A DNA stretch of 10,371 nt, taken from the NCBI GenBank assembly GCA_030697085.1, contig JAUYQT010000461.1, positions 1 to 10,371 on the forward strand, in the 5' to 3' direction. Source of the stretch: Azonexus sp. Lineage in GTDB: Bacteria > Pseudomonadota > Gammaproteobacteria > Burkholderiales > Rhodocyclaceae. The first letter of the stretch is position 1, and every line of letters starts with the position of its first letter. Positions 6,989-10,371 of the stretch are shown piece by piece. The position numbers and the translations under genes were made by a program. The notes beneath the pieces were generated by a model. That model saw only the letters and a list, made by a program, of their open reading frames with translations, was not told the DNA's origin and searched no databases.

Positions 6989-7063
6989 TCCGGTCGCTCT
7001 GAACGGGTCGAAGGCTATTCCGTTGCTTTTAAAGGCTTCGACAAGTTCGGTCCGAACGCCGGT
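6989..7063. repeat. CTTCGACAAG-type inverted-repeat element between convergent genes
   Basis: GTCGAAG (7007-7013) and CTTCGAC (7036-7042) form the core inverted repeat, flanked by CCGG-containing ends. The right side continues as AAGTTCGGTCCGAACG, which includes the 13-base palindrome GTTCGGTCCGAAC (7045-7057). The string CTTCGACAAG followed by GAACG-like bases resembles a dispersed intergenic repeat common in many proteobacterial genomes (CTTCGACAAGCTCAG...GAACGG, from memory). Its position between the ends of rlmB and the lipoprotein gene would suit a bidirectional 3'-end structure, but no T run follows the stem. Confidence 0.5.
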
Positions 7064-7078
7064 GATTAAATCATTTCC

Positions 7079-7720
7079 TTAGCGCTCACCGTTGCTGAGT
7101 TCCGCGCGACGCCGGGCGTATGCGGCGCGGTTTTCATCCCCTTGGCTTTCTGCCTGCCTGGCCTGAATTTCGAGCCAGGCCAACAGGGCCCGACGCCATC
7201 CCTGGGCAGAGGCAGTCTCGACGGCGACAGCGATGTCGGTCGTGTCAAGATCCCCGCGACGTAACAAAACCCCGCCAGCAATCAGCCGTGACAGTGGTGA
7301 GTCAATTTCGCTCAATGCCGATTTTCCCTTCCCGGCCATGGCGCGATACTGTGCTGGCAGCAGCGTGGCGGCAACGGCTTTGCCTTGCAGAAAATCAGCA
7401 TAGTCACGTTCAGTTTTGCCGGCATCGGCGCCTATTTCGCTAAAACCTGGGCAGTCATCAAGTTCGAGGCTGGCGACGCGGACGCCGCAGCGCACCAGTT
7501 CCGCCCGAGCTACCAGGTCGAAACGTCCGGTGCGCGCCAGTTCGTTGCGGGCTCGTTGGAACTCTGCGTTGGCAAGGCGAGTGTCACCGCTCAGGTAGGC
7601 GGTGGAAAAACTGTTCAATGATTGATGCGCGTTATTTTGCCAGTCCGGAGTAACCGGCCCGCCGGTGCAGGCAAGTAGTGACAGGAGCAGTATCGTGGCA
7701 ATAGCAGGCTTGATACTCAT
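7079..7720 (-). CDS. Lipoprotein of unknown function, last gene of the MCE cluster
   Basis: Product of 213 residues from ATG 7720. The first 18 residues are a lipoprotein signal with lipobox LLAC (Cys18). The following residue is Thr, not Asp, so the mature protein is expected on the outer membrane or outer-membrane side of the periplasm. The rest is charged, alanine-rich and looks all-helical, with TPR-like stretches near residues 36-75 and 155-205. It carries further cysteines in ELVRCGVRV and LDDCPGF that may form a disulfide. The ATG overlaps the stop of the upstream MCE gene in an ATGA arrangement, so translation is probably coupled and the two proteins likely work together. MCE clusters often end with an auxiliary lipoprotein of the PqiC type, but this sequence does not look like that beta-rich family to me. 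An in-frame start 12 codons upstream would spoil the signal sequence. Confidence 0.85.
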   Translation of the reverse strand: MSIKPAIATILLLSLLACTGGPVTPDWQNNAHQSLNSFSTAYLSGDTRLANAEFQRARNELARTGRFDLVARAELVRCGVRVASLELDDCPGFSEIGADAGKTERDYADFLQGKAVAATLLPAQYRAMAGKGKSALSEIDSPLSRLIAGGVLLRRGDLDTTDIAVAVETASAQGWRRALLAWLEIQARQAESQGDENRAAYARRRAELSNGER

Positions 7721-8667
7721 GGCAGCTTGATCTCGGTATCGTGGGTGAACGGCCATTTGCGATTGATTTCATCGATCAGTTGGCTTGCCTTGCGCAGGCT
7801 ATGGTCGACTTCTCGGCGCAGGCTGACCAGATCGGTGGTGGCGGTTTTTGTGTTGCTGGCGATGGCCTGGGCATCGATGAGGAGCACGTCAACTTTCTGC
7901 AGACTTTGCCGCGTTTCATTGAGTAATCCGTGGAGTTGTCTGATCGCCGCTTGTGATTCATCCATCACGCCAGCGCTACCGAAAAGACGTGTATCGGCTT
8001 TGGCCAGCAAGGTGTTCGTTCGGTCCAGCGTGCCGATCAGCTTCTTTGCATTTTCTTCGCTACCAAGGAGGCCGGCGAGGGCGCCATGCGGGCCACGCAT
8101 CCGCTCGGTGATTGACTGCAGGCCGCTGAGGCTGGCGTTCATGGGTGAGTCGTTCGTTGTCATCTGCTGCAGGTTTTCGAGCAGGCTGCGCATTGCGCTC
8201 ATGACTTGCGGAATCTGCTCGCTGGCATCACCGCGCAGCAGCGTGCGCTCGGCGCCTTCTTCCAGTGGTGGATCGGTCAGAATGCCTGAAAAGGCGCGAA
8301 TTTTGGTTTCACCGACGAGGCTTCGTTCCATGGTGAAAATACTCGTCGACCGCAGCCATTCAGCATCTTTGCGCAAAACGTCGATCAGGATGCGGACGTT
8401 GCCGTCGGGCGCCAGTTCCACTCGCCGCACGCGACCAATCGGGAAGCCGGAAAAAGTCAGATTCATGCCCGGAATGACGCCTTCCGAGTCGTCGGAGAGC
8501 AATGTCAGCGCCTGGGTTTCTTCAAACAGACCGCGTGCTGCCATGACATAGAGGACGAAAGCGCAAATCAGGCCGGCTATCGCGAGGAGCAACAGGCTGG
8601 CTTTGATCTCCGCGTGCGGAACCAGCGGTTCAGGTGGCGTTTCGGGTGTCGGATTGGACGGATTCAT
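7717..8667 (-). CDS. MCE-domain (MlaD-like) substrate-binding protein
   Basis: Product of 316 residues, anchored in the inner membrane by one helix (about 22-44) after a proline-rich cytoplasmic N-terminus. The MCE domain spans about 52-130: GMNLTFSGFPIGRVRRVEL corresponds to the 'G..V...G..VG.V..I.L' family core, followed by MERSLVGETKIRAFSG. The long C-terminal part (about 145-316) looks helical, with coiled-coil-like LLENLQQM, LLNETRQSLQKVD and LRREVDHSLRKAS segments; E. coli MlaD is much shorter (about 183 residues). MCE proteins form hexameric rings that pass phospholipids or other hydrophobic molecules across the periplasm, and the helical tail can form a tube or needle. It starts 18 bases after the permease gene and overlaps the lipoprotein start by four bases, so the three are clearly one operon. 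The substrate cannot be inferred. Confidence 0.92.
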   Translation of the reverse strand: MNPSNPTPETPPEPLVPHAEIKASLLLLAIAGLICAFVLYVMAARGLFEETQALTLLSDDSEGVIPGMNLTFSGFPIGRVRRVELAPDGNVRILIDVLRKDAEWLRSTSIFTMERSLVGETKIRAFSGILTDPPLEEGAERTLLRGDASEQIPQVMSAMRSLLENLQQMTTNDSPMNASLSGLQSITERMRGPHGALAGLLGSEENAKKLIGTLDRTNTLLAKADTRLFGSAGVMDESQAAIRQLHGLLNETRQSLQKVDVLLIDAQAIASNTKTATTDLVSLRREVDHSLRKASQLIDEINRKWPFTHDTEIKLP

Positions 8668-8685
8668 GGCGATATGTCCGGGCTT

Positions 8686-9492
8686 TCAGATGAACACTAC
8701 GGCGAGTGAGAGAATTTCGATACCGATGAGCACGGTAAATAGGCGCACCGTGCCACGCAGCAGTGCGACAGAAGCGCCTTCATTCGAGCGCCGGCGGGCC
8801 AGGCCGGCACTGGCCGGAATGGTTGCCACGGCGATGGCGAAGAGCAACGTCTTGAGGCCCAGTACCATGAGCACCACGGGCTCGAATACTTGGCCGACCG
8901 TTCGTGTGAAATTGCTGATGCCCCATGGCGTGAAGCCATATACGCCCAGATAGGCGAGCAGTAATGCCAGTCCACCGCTGATCGTCGCCAGTAAAACAAC
9001 CGCGATACCACTGCCAGCCACACGGGGTAAAACAATCAACTGGATTAATGCGGACTCGTTCAATTGCACCGACTTGCCGGATGTGGCCTGGCGCAATGCG
9101 GCAATTTCGGCATTGATCGCCGTACCGGCGCGCAAGGCAACAAACAGGGCGGCCGAGAGTGGCAGCAACTCAACCACCAGCACCCGCACTACCGTGCCGA
9201 GTGCAAATTGCGATAGACCATAGCTCTGCGCCGTGACCACGACAATGTGCACCAGAACGAGGCTAAGGAGCACTGAAAGGAGGGTGAAAACGGGTACCGT
9301 TTGGCTGCAGGTCAGCCAGATATAAGTTGCCAGCCGACGCCGGTTCTCCGGCGTGTAAGTGGCTGGTGAGGCTGCCATGACGAGCAGCAGGGCGCTGAAG
9401 TGAAGCGAACGCCAGGTGCCGTGCAGCCAGCCGCCAAGCCCCCTGTGGCGGGCGCCCGGCGATGAGCGATGGAAAAGGCTCGATGCATTCAT
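8686..9492 (-). CDS. MlaE/YrbE-like ABC permease of the MCE system
   Basis: Product of 268 residues from ATG 9492; a GTG at 9516, with AGGCGA close by, would add eight residues and cannot be excluded. It has the MlaE-family layout: an amphipathic N-terminal part, then about five hydrophobic segments (roughly 66-88, 100-121, 155-185, 205-225, 250-268). The conserved block ELLPLSAALFVALRAGTA followed by INAEIAAL (109-133) matches the family's ELGPVLAALLVAGRVGSAxxAExG motif. Near the C-terminus ATIPASAGL matches a family SAG element. The next segment (134-150, RQATSGKSVQLNESALI) differs from the usual VTEQIDAL stretch that contacts the ATPase. Such permeases normally pair with an MlaF-type ATPase and an MCE ring; the MCE gene follows directly, but no ATPase gene is adjacent. 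Confidence 0.88.
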   Translation of the reverse strand: MNASSLFHRSSPGARHRGLGGWLHGTWRSLHFSALLLVMAASPATYTPENRRRLATYIWLTCSQTVPVFTLLSVLLSLVLVHIVVVTAQSYGLSQFALGTVVRVLVVELLPLSAALFVALRAGTAINAEIAALRQATSGKSVQLNESALIQLIVLPRVAGSGIAVVLLATISGGLALLLAYLGVYGFTPWGISNFTRTVGQVFEPVVLMVLGLKTLLFAIAVATIPASAGLARRRSNEGASVALLRGTVRLFTVLIGIEILSLAVVFI

Positions 9493-9525
9493 GCAAAGAT
9501 AATAACAGCTTGCCACGTCGCCTAT

Positions 9526-9560
9526 CGAGGGTCAGCACCGCGAAGTGGCGCTGACCCTCG
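9526..9560. repeat. Strong hairpin between efflux gene and permease gene
   Basis: CGAGGGTCAGC (9526-9536) pairs perfectly with GCTGACCCTCG (9550-9560), with two further G-C pairs possible inside. On the plus strand it is followed by GGCTTTATTTTTT, terminator-like, yet the genes here run on the minus strand, where the T-tract is an A-tract encoding the Lys-Lys end of the efflux protein. On the minus strand the stem is followed by ATAGG, so it is not a standard terminator for the upstream gene. It may protect or partly terminate the efflux transcript, or stop antisense transcription. Confidence 0.6.
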
Positions 9561-9564
9561 GGCT

Positions 9565-10371
9565 TTATTTTTTGGTCGGGTCCTGCCAGCCGCCGCCGAT
9601 GGCTTTGAAGAGGTCGACGGAGGCGGTGAGCCGGGCCTGGCGGGTGGAAATCATGTCGAGCCGGGCTTCGTTGCTGGTGCGCTGGGCGTCGAGTACTTCG
9701 AGATAGCTGGAATAGCCGGCATCGTAACGCTGCTGGGATAGAGCGAGTGCTTTCTGGGCGTTATCGACGCGGTTGTTTTGCGCTGTTTCGGCGGCACTGT
9801 TTTCACGCAGGCTGACCAGCGCATCGCGGACTTCCTTGAAGGCAGTTTGCAGCGTGTTTTCCCAAGTGATCAGCGATTGCTGGTTGAGCGCTTTGGCCTG
9901 ATCGACGCGGGCGGTCGTGCGGCCAAAGTCGAGGATCGGCATAAGTAGGCCGATACCGAGCGACCAGGTATTGGCCCCGGTGCTAAACAGGTCGCTGAGG
10001 GTTTTGCTTTCACTGCCCAGACTGCCCGTTAAGGAAAATCGTGGGAAATAACCGGCCTTGGCCAGACCGATGCCAGCGTTGGCAGCGATCAGGTTTTCTT
10101 CAGCCTGACGCACATCGGGGCGAGCTTCAATTAAGGCCGAAGGCAGGTCGGCGAGCGGCACCGGCGGCGTGGGCAACTGACGGAGGTCGCCGGCGGCGAT
10201 TTTTAAGGCGGGGTTGCCGGTGAGCAGGGCGATCTGGTGTTCGCTGAGGGCTCTTTGGCGGCGCAGGGTGGCGGCTTGCGTCTGAATGGCGGCGAGCGCG
10301 CCTTCGGCCTGGTAGAGATCAAGCGGCGAGACAAGGCCGGCATCGACCCGGTTCTTCACCAGGGTCAGGCT
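9565..10371 (-). CDS. Outer-membrane efflux factor, NodT/OprM type, 5' part outside window
   Basis: The last 268 residues of a TolC-like outer-membrane channel of the NodT (RND efflux OMF) family; the frame is open through the right edge, so the N-terminal signal and first half are missing. Matching features are the helical repeat VDAGLVSPLDLYQAEGALA, the linker LPTPPVPLADLPSALIEARPDVRQAEENLIAANAGIGLAKAGYFPRFSLTG (quoted in parts: SALIEARPDVRQAE, then AGYFPRFSLTG), and a barrel strand with WSLGIGLLMPILDFGR. The second repeat has RYDAGYSSYLEVLDAQR, which mirrors the first. The protein ends soon after LFKAIGGGW, as in other family members. It would export drugs or solvents with an inner-membrane pump and adaptor, presumably encoded further right. 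It is co-directional with the permease-MCE-lipoprotein genes 72 bases downstream; whether they share a transcript is unclear because of the intervening hairpin. Confidence 0.95.
   Translation of the reverse strand, partial: SLTLVKNRVDAGLVSPLDLYQAEGALAAIQTQAATLRRQRALSEHQIALLTGNPALKIAAGDLRQLPTPPVPLADLPSALIEARPDVRQAEENLIAANAGIGLAKAGYFPRFSLTGSLGSESKTLSDLFSTGANTWSLGIGLLMPILDFGRTTARVDQAKALNQQSLITWENTLQTAFKEVRDALVSLRENSAAETAQNNRVDNAQKALALSQQRYDAGYSSYLEVLDAQRTSNEARLDMISTRQARLTASVDLFKAIGGGWQDPTKK

Noticed and set aside
7727..8551. 274-codon plus-strand frame opposite the MCE gene
   Set aside because: Arg/Ser-rich composition typical of antisense shadows in GC-rich DNA; the minus-strand MCE protein has clear domain evidence.

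Overview
The window reads as an ordinary, gene-dense chromosomal segment from a Gram-negative betaproteobacterium, probably of the Rhodocyclales (Dechloromonas/Azonexus-like). This placement is an inference from protein style, the purA/rnr/rlmB context, TAAAAT-type -10 boxes and moderately high GC; it was not computed. No phage, transposase, CRISPR array or rRNA is visible.

Left part (1-1935): the 3' portion of purA (adenylosuccinate synthetase) runs in from the left edge and ends at a clear intrinsic terminator. Next, on the minus strand, come a small secreted His-rich protein of unknown function, a 200-base non-coding stretch with a long imperfect inverted repeat, an intrinsic terminator, and a complete tRNA-Leu(CAG). 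The tRNA has a full-consensus sigma70 promoter whose -35 box overlaps the start of the divergent rnr gene.

Middle (1929-6826): rnr (RNase R, with a long Lys/Ala-rich tail) converges on a minus-strand HDOD-domain gene. A single-domain hemerythrin-like protein with a four-cysteine insert is divergent from the HDOD gene. rlmB (23S rRNA Gm2251 methyltransferase) follows on the plus strand. purA...rnr...rlmB is the order known from E. coli (purA-nsrR-rnr-rlmB), here without nsrR and with the tRNA, HDOD and hemerythrin genes interspersed.

Right part (6827-10371): after a 252-base convergent intergenic region carrying a CTTCGACAAG-type inverted-repeat element, everything is on the minus strand. In transcription order these are a NodT-type outer-membrane efflux factor (cut by the right edge), a hairpin, an MlaE/YrbE-like permease, an MCE (MlaD-like) protein and a lipoprotein coupled to it by an ATGA overlap. 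This looks like a lipid or hydrophobic-compound envelope transporter next to an efflux outer-membrane channel. No ATPase gene lies between the permease and MCE genes, and the permease segment that normally couples to the ATPase is divergent.

Nothing here is an obviously new defence or mobile system. The best leads are the compressed tRNA-Leu/rnr promoter, the unusual MCE cluster with its unrecognised lipoprotein, the cysteine-insert hemerythrin, and two unexplained inverted repeats.
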